Of a DNA stretch of 64,000 bases, positions 34,324 to 45,400 are shown piece after piece (position 1 is the first letter of the stretch; every line of letters begins with the position of its first letter). Source of the stretch: Myxococcales bacterium (GTDB taxonomy: Bacteria > Myxococcota_A > Polyangia > Polyangiales > Ga0077539); NCBI GenBank assembly GCA_016793325.1, contig JAEUKI010000030.1:1-64000 (forward strand), written 5' to 3'. The translations under genes and the position numbers were made by a program. A model generated the notes under the pieces. It searched no databases. It worked only from the letters and a program-made list of their open reading frames with translations, and was not told where the DNA came from.

Positions 34324-37300
34324 GTGACCGGCAAGAGCATGGACGTCTTCTCGCTCCGCGACTCGATGGTCGGCGACTACCGGAAGTTCGCGACGTCGTT
34401 CACCACGATCCACGCTGACGACATCCGCTCGCAAGTCGAAGCCATCTACAGGCAGGGGCGCTTCTGGCCGGACCCTCTTCTGCAGATCAACCCGAACTAC
34501 AAGCGAGGACTGACGCTCGAGACGCTGATCGCGAACGGCGCGCTCGACCCGCGTACCGCTGACATCTTCCGCGCAGACGGTGCTCCGCTCACGCTCTACA
34601 AGCATCAAGAGCAAGCTGTGATCCTCGCCTCGCAGGGCGAGAGCTACGTCGTTACGACGGGCACAGGCTCGGGCAAGTCGCTCTGCTTCTTCATCCCGAT
34701 CGTCAGCGCGATCCTCGCCGAAAAGCGAAAGAGCGCTGCGCGCCGCACACGCGCAATCATCATCTACCCGATGAACGCGCTGGCAAACAGCCAGCTCGAA
34801 GAGCTCAACAAGTTCGTCCCAAAGGCCCAGGGCGAGAGGCCGATCACCTTCGATCGCTACACCGGGCAGGAAAACAGCGACGCGCGACGGGACATCGCCG
34901 ACAACCCACCGGACATCCTGCTGACCAACTTCATGATGCTCGAGCTGCTGATGACTCGGCAGGACGAGCTCGATCGCAAAGTGATCGGCAACTGCCAGGG
35001 TCTGCGCTTCTTGGTGCTCGACGAGCTGCACACGTACCGAGGCCGACAAGGCGCTGACGTCGCGCTGCTCGTGCGTCGCGTCCGCGAGCGCCTATCGCCC
35101 GAGATGCTCCAATGCATCGGCACGTCGGCGACGATGGCCAGCGAGGGCACCGCACGAAACAAGCAAGAAGTCGTGGCCAACGTCGCCTCCAAGATGTTCT
35201 CCACAGCCATCGATCCGAGCCACGTCATCATCGAGGAGCTCGAGCGGGTCACCGACAAGTCGAAGCGTGCCGAGTCCGTGAAGAGCGAGCTCGGTCCGGC
35301 CATCGACGCCGGCATCGAGTCGAATATCACCAACGCGGCTCTCGAGCGGCACCCGCTTGCGATCTGGACCGAAACGCGCCTCGGCATCACGACGACGGAT
35401 GCGAACCCTGCGTGGCACCGTGCTCGCCCGCGAACACTCGATGAAGCGGCGCGCGAGCTCGCCTCCGAGGCAGGACGCGACGAGCAGGCCTGCAAAGACG
35501 CACTGCGAGCGCTGCTGCTCGTGTCGAGCCTCCCCGAAGCCGACCGCACAAAGAACGAATCAGCGTCCCACCGGAGCTTCTTCGCGTTCAAGCTGCACCA
35601 GTTCATCTCCGGTGCAGGCCATGCGTTCGCGACCTTCGAACCGCCTGGAAAGCGCACAGTGACAGTCGAAGGGCAGCAGTACCTTCCTGGAGCCCCTGAA
35701 AAGCGCCTGTATCCGCTCCATTTCTGCCGCGAGTGCGGGCACGAGTACCATCCAGTCCGCCTCGTTTCCGAAGAAGGTGAGCGGAAGTTCCTCGCTCGAA
35801 ACATCGACGACGCACCTCTCGGAAAGTCCGACAAGGACGAACCCGAGCCGGAGGACGAGGATTCACCCGATCGTGAACTGCTCGGGTTCATCACGCTGCG
35901 CGCGCGTGATCCGGAGTTCACGTTCTCCAATCGCGACGAGGACTACCCCGAGACCTGGCTCGATTTCGACGCCAAAGGCAACCCACGGATCAAGAGCAAC
36001 TATCGCCCAGCGCGGATTCGTGAGTTCGTCGTCGCGCCGAACGGCACGGTCGGCGCGGGCGCAAACGCGTGGTTCATGCCTGGGCGCTTCCGCTTCTGCC
36101 TTCGCTGCGGTGCGACCCACAGCACGTCGGCGCGAGACCGCACGCGGCTGGCGTCTCTCTCCGCGGAAGGTCGAAGCTCTGCCACCACCGTGCTCGTGTC
36201 GAGCGCCCTCCGCTGGATGCACGGGAAGGAATCGGGCCTCGCGACGCACACACGCAAGCTCCTCGGATTCACCGACAATCGCCAAGATGCAGCGCTCCAG
36301 TCGGGGCACTTCAACGACTTTCTGTTCGTGAGCCTCGTCCGCGCCGCGTTTCTGGGAGCGCTCGACAAGGCGGGCGACAAGGGACTGCGCAGCGACGATC
36401 TCGGCGTAGCCCAACAAACGGCACTGGGATTCGACCGTCCTGCGGCAGCCCTGCGGAGCGAATGGCTGCTCGAGCCGTCACTCAAAGGGTTCAATCTGCA
36501 AGAAGCCGAGAACACGCTTCGCCAAGTGCTCGCGTACCGGGTGTGGTTCGACCAGCGTCGTGGCTGGCGATACACGAACCCAAACCTCGAGCAGCTCGGT
36601 CTCGTGGACGTCCAATACCTCGGCATCGATGAGCTCGCTTCGGACGAGGAGCTGTTTGCGACCGCACCCGACGTTCTGCGCCTCGCGTCGCCCACCGCTC
36701 GCAAAGCAGTGTACACCGAGGTGTTCGATCACCTGCGAAAGTGGATGGCGATCCGTAGCCATGTGCTCGAGCCAACCGTGATCGAGCAGATGCTTCAAAA
36801 GTCTCACAGCCGCCTCCGCGCGCCGTGGGGCTTCGGCAACGACGAGAAGCCACGCAAGGCACGGTGGTTGTTCATCGTCCCGCCAGCGCGTGAAACCGCA
36901 AGCCTTCGAGACGAAGACCTCATCGTACGGGGCGGCTCGCGCAGCTCGCTTGGAAAGCTCCTCAAGTCGTCGCGCGGGACGCGAACGCCGCAGGAACCGG
37001 ATGGGCGCAGACTATGGTCAGAGCCCTCGGCAGTGCGTGCGCTCAAGTCCAAGGACTTCGACGCGCTCATGAAAGCGCTGCTCGACGCCGCCGTCGTGCA
37101 CGGGCTCGTTTCCGAGGACGTAACGCCGTTCGGTGAACAGACGGGATTCCGTCTCAACGACGCCTGTGTGCTGTTCAAGCGCGGAGCGCGCGACGACGAT
37201 TCAACGCGCCCGAACGAGAATGCATTCTTCCGCGACTACTACGGGAACCTAGCCGCAACCCTACGAGAATCCGAACATCCGCTCTTTGGCTTCGAGGCGC

Positions 37301-39666
37301 GCGAGCACACCGCGCAGGTCGACTCGGACAAGCGTGAGGTGCGCGAGAAGCGTTTCCGCTTCGGCTCGAAGGAACGCGAGGAGCTCAGCTCCAGCGAGAA
37401 ACATCTACGCGAGATCGGTGAGACGAACCGCTTCCTGCCTGTTCTCTTCTGCTCGCCAACCATGGAGCTCGGCGTCGACATCTCCGCGCTGAACGCCGTC
37501 TACCTGCGCAACGTCCCGCCGACGCCGGCGAACTATGCGCAACGGAGCGGCCGAGCGGGCCGCAGTGGACAGGCCGCTCTCGTGCTCACGTACAGCTCCT
37601 CGCAGAGCCCTCACGACCAGTACTTCTTCCGCGACCCCAAGGCGATGGTGCACGGCGAGGTTCGCCCGCCACTCCTCGACCTCGCAAACCGTGATCTCGT
37701 CGAGAGCCACCTCTCCGCAGTGTGGCTCGCCTGCACCGAGCTCCCACTCAACCCGTCGATCGCTGAGTTGCTGGTGCTCGCAGAGCCGGGCCGCCCGCTC
37801 AAGCGCGAAGTGAAGGAGCCGATGGCGCTACCGAGGGTGGCCGAGGAAGCACGCCGACGAATTCGGCGAGTGTTGGACCTCCTCGAAGAGGACCTCACGC
37901 CGACGCTCGCGCCCTGGTACCCAGGCCGCGACGTCTTCTCGGACGAAATCGTCGAGAGCGCGCTCAAGCGCTTCGAGGAAAAATTCAACCGATGGCGCGA
38001 CCTCTTCTCTGCAGCCGAACGACAGCGTGAAGCAGCACACAAAACGCAGACCGACTACGCCGCGCCGAGCGCCGAAAAGAAGGCTGCTCTGAGCCGTTAC
38101 CTCCAGGCAAAGGACCAGCTCACCCTGCTCCAGCCGGACACGCGAACCTCGAACAGTCCGTCGAGCGACTTCAACACGTACCGCTACCTCGCGACCGAAG
38201 GCTTCCTGCCCGGCTACAACTTCCCGCGTCTCCCGCTGATGGCGTACATCCCCGCGACAAACGACGGGCGACAGACGTACCTGCAGCGACCTCGCTTCCT
38301 TGCCCTCTCGGAGTTTGGTCCGAGGAGCCTCGTCTACCACGAAGGTCGTGCGTACCGCGTCGTGCGCGCGATGCTGTCTCTGAACCAGCAAACAAACGCT
38401 GGGGCTGACGTGCGTCTGCCAACAAAGACGGTGCGCATCTGCAAGTCCTGCGGAGCGAGCCACTGGACCGACGAACCGTCGATGTGTCACTCGTGCGGCG
38501 CTTCGCTCGGAGACGCAGAAATCGTCAACGACACCTATCGCATCGAAAACGTCTCGACCCAGCCGGCCGAACGCATCACCGCAAATGACGAGGAGCGCCA
38601 ACGCCAGGGATTCGAGCTGCAAACGACATTCGAGTGGGCGACGCGCGATCATGTGCTCGACGTGCGCCGAGGCGTCGCGCGCGACGGTGACGGCGAGATT
38701 GTGACACTCGCCTATGGACCGAGCGCCACCATCACGCGCCTGAACAAGGGCCTGCGTCGTCGCAAGAACCGCACGCAGCTCGGGTTCATGATCGATCCCA
38801 TCTCGGGCTACTGGGCGAAGAACGAGGACGAAGGCGAAGAACTCCTGGACCCAACAGCATCAGCCCGGCAACGGATCGTCCCCAGCGTCAAAGACCACAA
38901 GAACGCACTGCTCCTTCAACCACGCGACGCCGAACTCTCGCAGACGACGCTCACAACGCTACAGCACGCGTTGCTCCGGGGTATCGAGGCTGTGTTCCAG
39001 CTCGAGGAAGGCGAGATCCTCGCCGAACCAATGCCCCAGCGCGACGCACGCACGGGCTTTCTCTTCTACGAGGCAACCGAAGGCGGCGCGGGCGTGCTCA
39101 CGCGCTTGGTCGCCGAGCCCGAACGCCTCGCGGAAGTGGCCCGGCGCTCGCTCGAGATCATGCACTTCGACCTGTCGGCGGGACTCCCAAACGTCGCAAC
39201 GATGCTGGTCGATCAGCCCGGCACCGCGTGCGTAGCCGCCTGTTATCGCTGCGTGATGTCTTACTTCAACCAGCCAGACCACGAGCAACTCGACCGCCGC
39301 GACGAAGATGCTCGGTCTCTGCTGCTTCGGCTCGCGCACGGAACAACCGAGGGACTGGCGGCGCCGATCCCGCGGCGTCCAACCGATCCTCCTAGCTCGA
39401 CCACAGGTGATCTCGCATCGACTTGGCGCGCGTACGCGCGCGACCGTGAACTTCCTCCAGCTGACTCGGAGCCGCTCGTGATCGACGGACACTCCATCGC
39501 GCTCGTGTGGCGCGGACACTACGTCGCCGCTCTTTTCAGCGAGCAAAACGATCTTCGAAGAGCGCTCGAGCAAAAGGGCTTCGAGCTTGTTGTCCTCGGC
39601 GAACATGAAGCGTCGTGGGCCGAGCCAACGTCCGCGCTGGCCAAACTCTTGGGGAGATCCGCGTGA
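34324..39666 (+). CDS. Large DEAD/DEAH helicase with DUF1998/MZB C-terminus (DruE/DrmA-DrmB-like)
   Basis: This 1780-residue superfamily 2 helicase starts from GTG 34324 (GAGGGG ribosome site). Its ATPase half has LYKHQEQAV at 91-99, Walker A TTGTGSGKS at 111-119, DELH at 233-236 and GTSAT at 266-270. The second RecA domain is far downstream (LFCSPTMELGVDISALNAVYLRN...QRSGRAGRSGQ, about residues 1040-1085). Zinc-knuckle pairs FCRECG, FCLRCG and ICKSCG...CHSCG are inserted. The C-terminal DUF1998-type region shows LFYEATEGGAGVLTRL and CVAACYRCVMSYFNQPDHEQLDRR. Size and layout resemble Druantia DruE, or DISARM DrmA fused to DrmB. It is the first gene of the operon, and its stop overlaps the next start. 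Confidence 0.88.
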   Translation: MTGKSMDVFSLRDSMVGDYRKFATSFTTIHADDIRSQVEAIYRQGRFWPDPLLQINPNYKRGLTLETLIANGALDPRTADIFRADGAPLTLYKHQEQAVILASQGESYVVTTGTGSGKSLCFFIPIVSAILAEKRKSAARRTRAIIIYPMNALANSQLEELNKFVPKAQGERPITFDRYTGQENSDARRDIADNPPDILLTNFMMLELLMTRQDELDRKVIGNCQGLRFLVLDELHTYRGRQGADVALLVRRVRERLSPEMLQCIGTSATMASEGTARNKQEVVANVASKMFSTAIDPSHVIIEELERVTDKSKRAESVKSELGPAIDAGIESNITNAALERHPLAIWTETRLGITTTDANPAWHRARPRTLDEAARELASEAGRDEQACKDALRALLLVSSLPEADRTKNESASHRSFFAFKLHQFISGAGHAFATFEPPGKRTVTVEGQQYLPGAPEKRLYPLHFCRECGHEYHPVRLVSEEGERKFLARNIDDAPLGKSDKDEPEPEDEDSPDRELLGFITLRARDPEFTFSNRDEDYPETWLDFDAKGNPRIKSNYRPARIREFVVAPNGTVGAGANAWFMPGRFRFCLRCGATHSTSARDRTRLASLSAEGRSSATTVLVSSALRWMHGKESGLATHTRKLLGFTDNRQDAALQSGHFNDFLFVSLVRAAFLGALDKAGDKGLRSDDLGVAQQTALGFDRPAAALRSEWLLEPSLKGFNLQEAENTLRQVLAYRVWFDQRRGWRYTNPNLEQLGLVDVQYLGIDELASDEELFATAPDVLRLASPTARKAVYTEVFDHLRKWMAIRSHVLEPTVIEQMLQKSHSRLRAPWGFGNDEKPRKARWLFIVPPARETASLRDEDLIVRGGSRSSLGKLLKSSRGTRTPQEPDGRRLWSEPSAVRALKSKDFDALMKALLDAAVVHGLVSEDVTPFGEQTGFRLNDACVLFKRGARDDDSTRPNENAFFRDYYGNLAATLRESEHPLFGFEAREHTAQVDSDKREVREKRFRFGSKEREELSSSEKHLREIGETNRFLPVLFCSPTMELGVDISALNAVYLRNVPPTPANYAQRSGRAGRSGQAALVLTYSSSQSPHDQYFFRDPKAMVHGEVRPPLLDLANRDLVESHLSAVWLACTELPLNPSIAELLVLAEPGRPLKREVKEPMALPRVAEEARRRIRRVLDLLEEDLTPTLAPWYPGRDVFSDEIVESALKRFEEKFNRWRDLFSAAERQREAAHKTQTDYAAPSAEKKAALSRYLQAKDQLTLLQPDTRTSNSPSSDFNTYRYLATEGFLPGYNFPRLPLMAYIPATNDGRQTYLQRPRFLALSEFGPRSLVYHEGRAYRVVRAMLSLNQQTNAGADVRLPTKTVRICKSCGASHWTDEPSMCHSCGASLGDAEIVNDTYRIENVSTQPAERITANDEERQRQGFELQTTFEWATRDHVLDVRRGVARDGDGEIVTLAYGPSATITRLNKGLRRRKNRTQLGFMIDPISGYWAKNEDEGEELLDPTASARQRIVPSVKDHKNALLLQPRDAELSQTTLTTLQHALLRGIEAVFQLEEGEILAEPMPQRDARTGFLFYEATEGGAGVLTRLVAEPERLAEVARRSLEIMHFDLSAGLPNVATMLVDQPGTACVAACYRCVMSYFNQPDHEQLDRRDEDARSLLLRLAHGTTEGLAAPIPRRPTDPPSSTTGDLASTWRAYARDRELPPADSEPLVIDGHSIALVWRGHYVAALFSEQNDLRRALEQKGFELVVLGEHEASWAEPTSALAKLLGRSA

Positions 39667-42488
39667 GCACGACGTCGACACCGCCCGCACCACAGGCAAG
39701 CGCGCGATGGAGCCCCGGTAGTCTTGTTCGTGCGCGGGGCCGCGAATGGATCGTGCTCTCGGGCAGTGACGCTGAGGTACTTCGCGTGCGCCCGATTTCG
39801 GGCTCCGAAGAGGACCAGACGTACATCCACACGGAGCTCGAAGCAGTGCCGGTCACGGACGCTTCGTTCCCAAAGCCCGAACCCTCGCAGAAGGCGGGCC
39901 ACGATGCGGCGCTGCTCCTGCGTGACGCCCTCGTGCTGTCGCTTCGCCGCGGCGCGGGACCTTTCCGCAGCTTCGGGCAAATCGCGATTGAACCACGCGC
40001 ATACCAGCTCGTGCCCCTGCTGATGGCGCTCAAGCTCGATCCTGTGCGTTTGCTCATTGCTGACGACGTCGGTGTCGGCAAGACCATCGAGGCGGCGCTC
40101 ATTGCTCGCGAACTGCTCGACCGTGGGGATGTCGAGCGCTTCGCAGTGCTGTGCCCACCGCACCTCGTGGACCAGTGGGTACGGGAACTCGAAGCTCGCT
40201 TCCATCTGCGCCCCGTCGCGGTCACAGCCGCGAGCGCCGCACGGCTCGAGCGAAACCTGCCTCCAAGCGTGAGCATCTTCAAGGCGCACGCACACACGGT
40301 CGTCAGCCTCGACTACATCAAGAGCGAGCGCAGGCGCGACGAGTTTCTGCGCGCGTGCCCTGAGCTCGTCATCGTCGACGAGGCCCACACCTGCGCGTCC
40401 ACCGGTCAGGGACGCCACCAGCGTTACGAGCTGTTGAAGGGACTCGTCGGCGACAAGGCTCGTCACCTCGTGATGCTCACAGCAACGCCGCACAGCGGCG
40501 ACGAGGACGCGTACTTCCGGCTCCTCGGACTGCTGCACCCCGATTTCGAGGGGCTGCAGACGGCCGAAGAGGGCCTCATGCGCGTCGCACTGCGCAATCG
40601 CCTTGCGGCTCACTTCGTCCAGCGCCGTCGCCCCGACATCGCTGAGTGGCAAGAAGGTAACCTCTTCCCGCGGCGCGAGACCAAGGAGCTGACCTACAAG
40701 CTCACCGGCAAGTGGGAGAAATTCTTCGACTCGATCCTCGACTACTGCGCGTCTGTCGTCGCAGCAGCGGGTGAGGACACGAAGAAACAGCGCCTCAACT
40801 TTTGGGGCACCTTGGCGCTGATGCGCTGTGTCGCGTCGAGCCCTGCGGCCGCCGTTCAAGCGCTCCGCACGCGCGCAGGTCTCGAAGACGCAGCAGAGGA
40901 AGACGACATCGAGGCGCGCGTGTTCGACGGCGCCACCGACACGCTCCCCGACGACGACGTCGAGCCGCCCGCGGCGTCCGATGACGAGGCGCTCGCGGCG
41001 CTCATTCACCAAGCCGAAGAGCTCGCAGGACAGGTCGGCGATCCGAAGCTGAAGCTCGTCACCGACCACGTCGCAGAGCTCGTCAAAGAGGGGTTCAACC
41101 CGGTCGTGTTTTGTCGCTACATCGCGACAGCGCACTACCTCGGGCAGCACCTCACCGCGAAGATCAAGAACGTCACGCTCGACGTCGTCACGGGCGAGCT
41201 GACATCCGACGAGAGAAAAGAGAAGGTCGACCTGCTCGGCGACGCTGAGCAGCGGATCCTCGTCGCCACCGACTGCCTCTCGGAGGGCGTCAACCTCCAG
41301 GATCACTTCGACGCTGTCGTTCACTACGACCTGTCGTGGAACCCAACGCGCCACGAGCAGCGCGAAGGTCGCGTCGATCGCTTTGGTCAGAAGCGCGGCA
41401 GCGTGCGTGCAACACTGCTCTACGGCGCGAACAACCCCGTCGACGGCGCGGTGCTCGAGGTCATCCTCAAGAAGGCCGCGAAGATCCGCGAGGAGCTCGG
41501 CGTGCCGGTGCCGCTGCCCGATGACGGACACACGCTCAGTCAGGCGTTGCTGAAGGCCGTCTTGCTCCGCAAGCGCGAGCCGCAGCAGTCGTTCTCGTTC
41601 ATGGAGATGGCGGAGGCGAAGGCCATCGAGACGCGATGGCGGGACGTCGCAGAGAAGGCGAAGAAGAACCGCACCGTCTTCGCGCAGCGCCGCCTCAAGC
41701 CGGAAGATGTCCTCCCCGAGTGGGAGAAGTCTCTCGCCGCGCTCGGCGGCAAAGAGGACGTACAACGTTTCACTGGACGCGCGCTGGCCCGTCTCGGCGG
41801 GGCGCTCGAGCCCTTGGGCGGCAACAAGCCTCGCGGGTTCAAGACGCCGCTCACAGCGCTACCCGAAGACGTGCGCGAGCGTCTCGAAGCCGAAGGCCTC
41901 GAAGGATCGCTCCTCGTCGACTTCGAGTACCCGCCCGCAGCACGCTGCCGCCCTGTGCAACGCAGCCACCCGCTCGTATCGGTCCTGGCCGAGACCATCC
42001 TCGAGCGAACGCTGAACAGCAGCGCCACCGCCGATCTCAACGATCGCGGCGCACTCGGGCGCGTCGGCTGCTGGGTCGCCGGAGGCATCTCAGCACGCAC
42101 GCTCGTTGCGCTCGTGCGACTACGCCATCAGCTCACGACGCACCGCGGTCAGCAGCAAACGACGCTGCTCGTCGAAGAGGCTACGGCCATCGCGTGGACC
42201 GGAGACTCGAACCCGCTCGAAGGGCCAGACGCGCTGGCGCTGTTGTCGCCAGTTCCACTCTCGGATCCACCACCGCACGTGCGCGAGCGAGCCGTCACGC
42301 AGGCGCTCGGTCAGCTCGAGACGCGAATGCCAGAGCTCGGCGCGTTCGCCGAACGACGCGCACAAACTCTGCTCGCCGACCATCGTCGCGTTCGCGAGGC
42401 TGGCGATGATCGCGGCCGTTACAGCGTGAAAGCTCTACTCCCTGCAGATGTCATCGGGCTCTTCGTCCTGCTGCCGAAAGTGGATTGA
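39663..42488 (+). CDS. SNF2-like helicase, DISARM DrmD-like
   Basis: This 941-residue protein starts at GTG 39663, which overlaps the previous stop and has GGGGAG before it. The SNF2/RapA-like core shows LIADDVGVGKTIEAALIARELL (Walker A at about 134-141), VLCPPHLVDQW, VVSLDYIKSERRRDEFLRACPELVIVDEAHTC (DEAH 239-242), MLTATPHSGDEDAY, and the C-terminal SEGVNLQDHFDAVVHYDLSWNPTRHEQREGRVDRFGQ. The 'SLDYIKS..RR' and 'CPELVIVDEAHTC' patterns match what I recall of DrmD, the class 1 DISARM helicase. An acidic linker (about 415-450) splits the two RecA lobes. It probably translocates on DNA to couple recognition of unmodified phage DNA to restriction. Confidence 0.88.
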   Translation: MSTTSTPPAPQASARWSPGSLVRARGREWIVLSGSDAEVLRVRPISGSEEDQTYIHTELEAVPVTDASFPKPEPSQKAGHDAALLLRDALVLSLRRGAGPFRSFGQIAIEPRAYQLVPLLMALKLDPVRLLIADDVGVGKTIEAALIARELLDRGDVERFAVLCPPHLVDQWVRELEARFHLRPVAVTAASAARLERNLPPSVSIFKAHAHTVVSLDYIKSERRRDEFLRACPELVIVDEAHTCASTGQGRHQRYELLKGLVGDKARHLVMLTATPHSGDEDAYFRLLGLLHPDFEGLQTAEEGLMRVALRNRLAAHFVQRRRPDIAEWQEGNLFPRRETKELTYKLTGKWEKFFDSILDYCASVVAAAGEDTKKQRLNFWGTLALMRCVASSPAAAVQALRTRAGLEDAAEEDDIEARVFDGATDTLPDDDVEPPAASDDEALAALIHQAEELAGQVGDPKLKLVTDHVAELVKEGFNPVVFCRYIATAHYLGQHLTAKIKNVTLDVVTGELTSDERKEKVDLLGDAEQRILVATDCLSEGVNLQDHFDAVVHYDLSWNPTRHEQREGRVDRFGQKRGSVRATLLYGANNPVDGAVLEVILKKAAKIREELGVPVPLPDDGHTLSQALLKAVLLRKREPQQSFSFMEMAEAKAIETRWRDVAEKAKKNRTVFAQRRLKPEDVLPEWEKSLAALGGKEDVQRFTGRALARLGGALEPLGGNKPRGFKTPLTALPEDVRERLEAEGLEGSLLVDFEYPPAARCRPVQRSHPLVSVLAETILERTLNSSATADLNDRGALGRVGCWVAGGISARTLVALVRLRHQLTTHRGQQQTTLLVEEATAIAWTGDSNPLEGPDALALLSPVPLSDPPPHVRERAVTQALGQLETRMPELGAFAERRAQTLLADHRRVREAGDDRGRYSVKALLPADVIGLFVLLPKVD

Positions 42489-42490
42489 AC

Positions 42491-45400
42491 ATGGCAGCCA
42501 AGCGAAAGATCAACGCTCGCGAGTCGCAACTCGCCTTCGAAGCCCTGTCGATTGAAGGCGGCCTTTTGTCGCCCGAATGGCTCTCGAAGGTCGCCCAGCT
42601 CCAAGCAGGCACGCAGGCGGACGCAGACTACCGCATCCACAAGGGCCTGAACCTCCGCGACGAGATCGGCCGCTACTGGCGTATCGCCCAGGCGCACTGG
42701 GTCGACTTCGAATCGGGCCGCAACGCCAAGGCCGACGCAAAAGCGCTCGCCGATCGCTTCGTGCGAGCGCTTCTTCGCGATGCGTTCGGATTCGTCTCGA
42801 TCGCAGACGTGCCTCCAGTCGTACTCGCCGAGCGAACGTATCCCGTCGGTTGTGCAGCGCTCGGCGGACGTGTGCCCGTGATCGTCGCGCCAGCCAACAG
42901 TGGGCTCGACACCCTCGCGAAGGACTTCGGCGATGGCGCGCGTCGGCGCAGCGCCTTCGGGCTCGCGCAGGAGTACCTCAACGCGCAGGAAGGCGCTCTG
43001 TGGGGCATTGCGAGCGACGGAACGAGCCTACGCATCGTGCGCGACAACGCGAGCCTCACGCGCCCCGCGTGGATCGAAGCCGACCTCCAACGCATCTTCA
43101 CAGAGGAGCGCTACGCCGACTTCGCGACGCTCTGGCTGCTCTGCCACGAGACGCGCTTCGGCCGCGAAGGACAACCCGTGACGGAGTGCGCGCTCGAAGC
43201 GTGGCGCAGCGCAGGGCGTGAAGAAGGGACACGCGCTCGCGCGCAGCTGCGTCGAGGCGTCGAGGACGCGATCGCGCTGCTCGGCCAAGGCTTCCTCGCG
43301 CATCCCGAGAACACCAAGCTGCGGGGCGAGCTGCAAAACGGCACGCTGCCAGTGAAGAACTACTTCACCCAGCTCCTGCGGCTTGTGTATCGGCTCATCT
43401 TCCTGCTCACAGTCGAGGAACGTGGGCTACTTCATCCCAGCGGCACGAGCGACCCGATCAAGGCGCTCTACAGAAACGGCTACGGCATACGTCGGTTGCG
43501 CGAGCGCTCGGTGAAGCGCAGCGCTCACGATCGCTTCGCCGACTTGTGGGACGCGACCAAGGTTGTTTGCCGTGGTCTCGCGACCGGCGAGCCGCGACTC
43601 GGTCTCCCCGCGCTCGCAGGAATCTTCGCGGCCAACCAGTGCCCCGCGCTCGACGAGGCGAAGATCGAGAACCGCGCGCTGCTGCACGCGGTGTTCAAGC
43701 TCGCGTGGCTTCGTGAGGACGGCAGCCTTGCACGCGTCAACTGGCGCGACATGGGTCCCGAGGAGTTGGGCTCGGTCTACGAGAGCCTCCTCGAACTCGT
43801 CCCGCAGATCACCAAGGACGGGCGACAGTTCGCGTTCGCGGGCGGCAGCGAGACGAAGGGAAACGCGCGCAAGACATCGGGCAGCTACTACACGCCCGAC
43901 AGCCTCGTGCAGGTGCTGCTCGACAGCGCGCTCGAACCCGTCATCGCCGACACGATCGCGAAGAACCCGAGCAACTCCGTCGACGCGCTGCTCGGTCTCT
44001 CGGTCGTCGATCCTGCATGCGGCTCGGGACACTTCCTCCTCGCAGCTGCGCGCCGACTCGCGGGGCACGTTGCACGCCTTCAGGCCAACGGCACGCCATC
44101 AGCCGCCGACTACCGCCGCGCGCTCCGACAGGTCGTCGCCCGATGCATCTTCGGCGTCGACCTCAACCCAATGGCGGTCGAGCTCTGCAAGGTCGCTCTG
44201 TGGATGGAAGCTGTCGATCCTGGTCTGCCGCTGACGTTCCTCGACTCGCACGTTCAACACGGCAACGCGCTGCTCGGGACCGCGCCCGAGCTGATGGTCA
44301 AGGGCATCCCAGACGCGGCATGGGACCCCATCGAGGGCGACGACAGGAAGACCGCGAGCGCGCTCAAGAAGCGCAACAAGAAGGCTGCAGAAGGCCAGCG
44401 CTCGCTCGAAACGCGCTGGAACAAACCCGCCGACACCGAGGTGCAAACCGTCACACGCGCAGTGACCGATCTCGACGCAGCGAGCGACGCAGACGCGCAA
44501 GCGCTCGCCAGAAAGGAAGCGCAGTGGGGTGTCATCCTCGGCTCCGCGGAGTATCGGCACCAGAAGTTCGTGGCCGACGCGTGGTGTGCAGCGTTCGTGT
44601 GGCCAAAGCAGCCCGGCGAACTTGCGGATGTCGCACCAACAAACGATTTGTGGCGGCAGCTCCGCGATGGTCAGGGTGAGGTGCCCGAAGTCACGGCGAA
44701 GACAGTCGAGGAGCTGGCGCACGAGTACTGTTTTTTCCACTGGCACCTGCAGTTTCCGCAGGTGTTTGCAAAGGGTGGATTCGATGTGGTCCTCGGCAAT
44801 CCGCCATGGGAGAAGGTCAAACTACTCGAGCTCGAGTTCTTTGCATCACGAAGCGGCACCATCGCGAATGCAGCGAATGCAGCTGCACGAAAGAAGGCCA
44901 TCGCGGCGCTGCCTGACACCGATCCCGTGTTGTGGAAAGACTGGAGCACCGCCCGTCGTGTGGCTGTGGGCCAGAGCCACTTCGTTCGCGAGAGTGGGCG
45001 ATACCCATTGTGCGGAAAAGGCGACGTAAACACATATGCCCTATTTGCAGAGCACAACAACACACAGATCAAGGCAACCGGCCGCGCGGGATTCATCGTG
45101 CCGTCTGGCATCGCAACGGATGACACAACCAAGGAATTCTTCGGGAGTCTTATCTCTGAGAACCGACTTCGTTCTCTCTACGACTTCCAGTCGGGCCCCG
45201 GGTTGTTTGGCGAGATCGGACACGCACGCTTCAAGTTTTGCCTTCTGACCCTTGGTCCGGGAAAGGACGGCGCTGACCTGCTATTTTTCGCCAGATCAGT
45301 CGCAGAGCTTCTCGATCGTGACCGCCATTTCTCGCTCACTGTAGCCGACTTCGAGGCTCTGAACCCGAACACTAAAACGTGTCCGACGTTCCGTTCACGC

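Noticed and set aside
33975..34340. 121-codon frame on the minus strand in front of the defence operon
   Set aside because: No ribosome site, unusual composition for this genome, and it overlaps the operon's start region; not supported as a gene.
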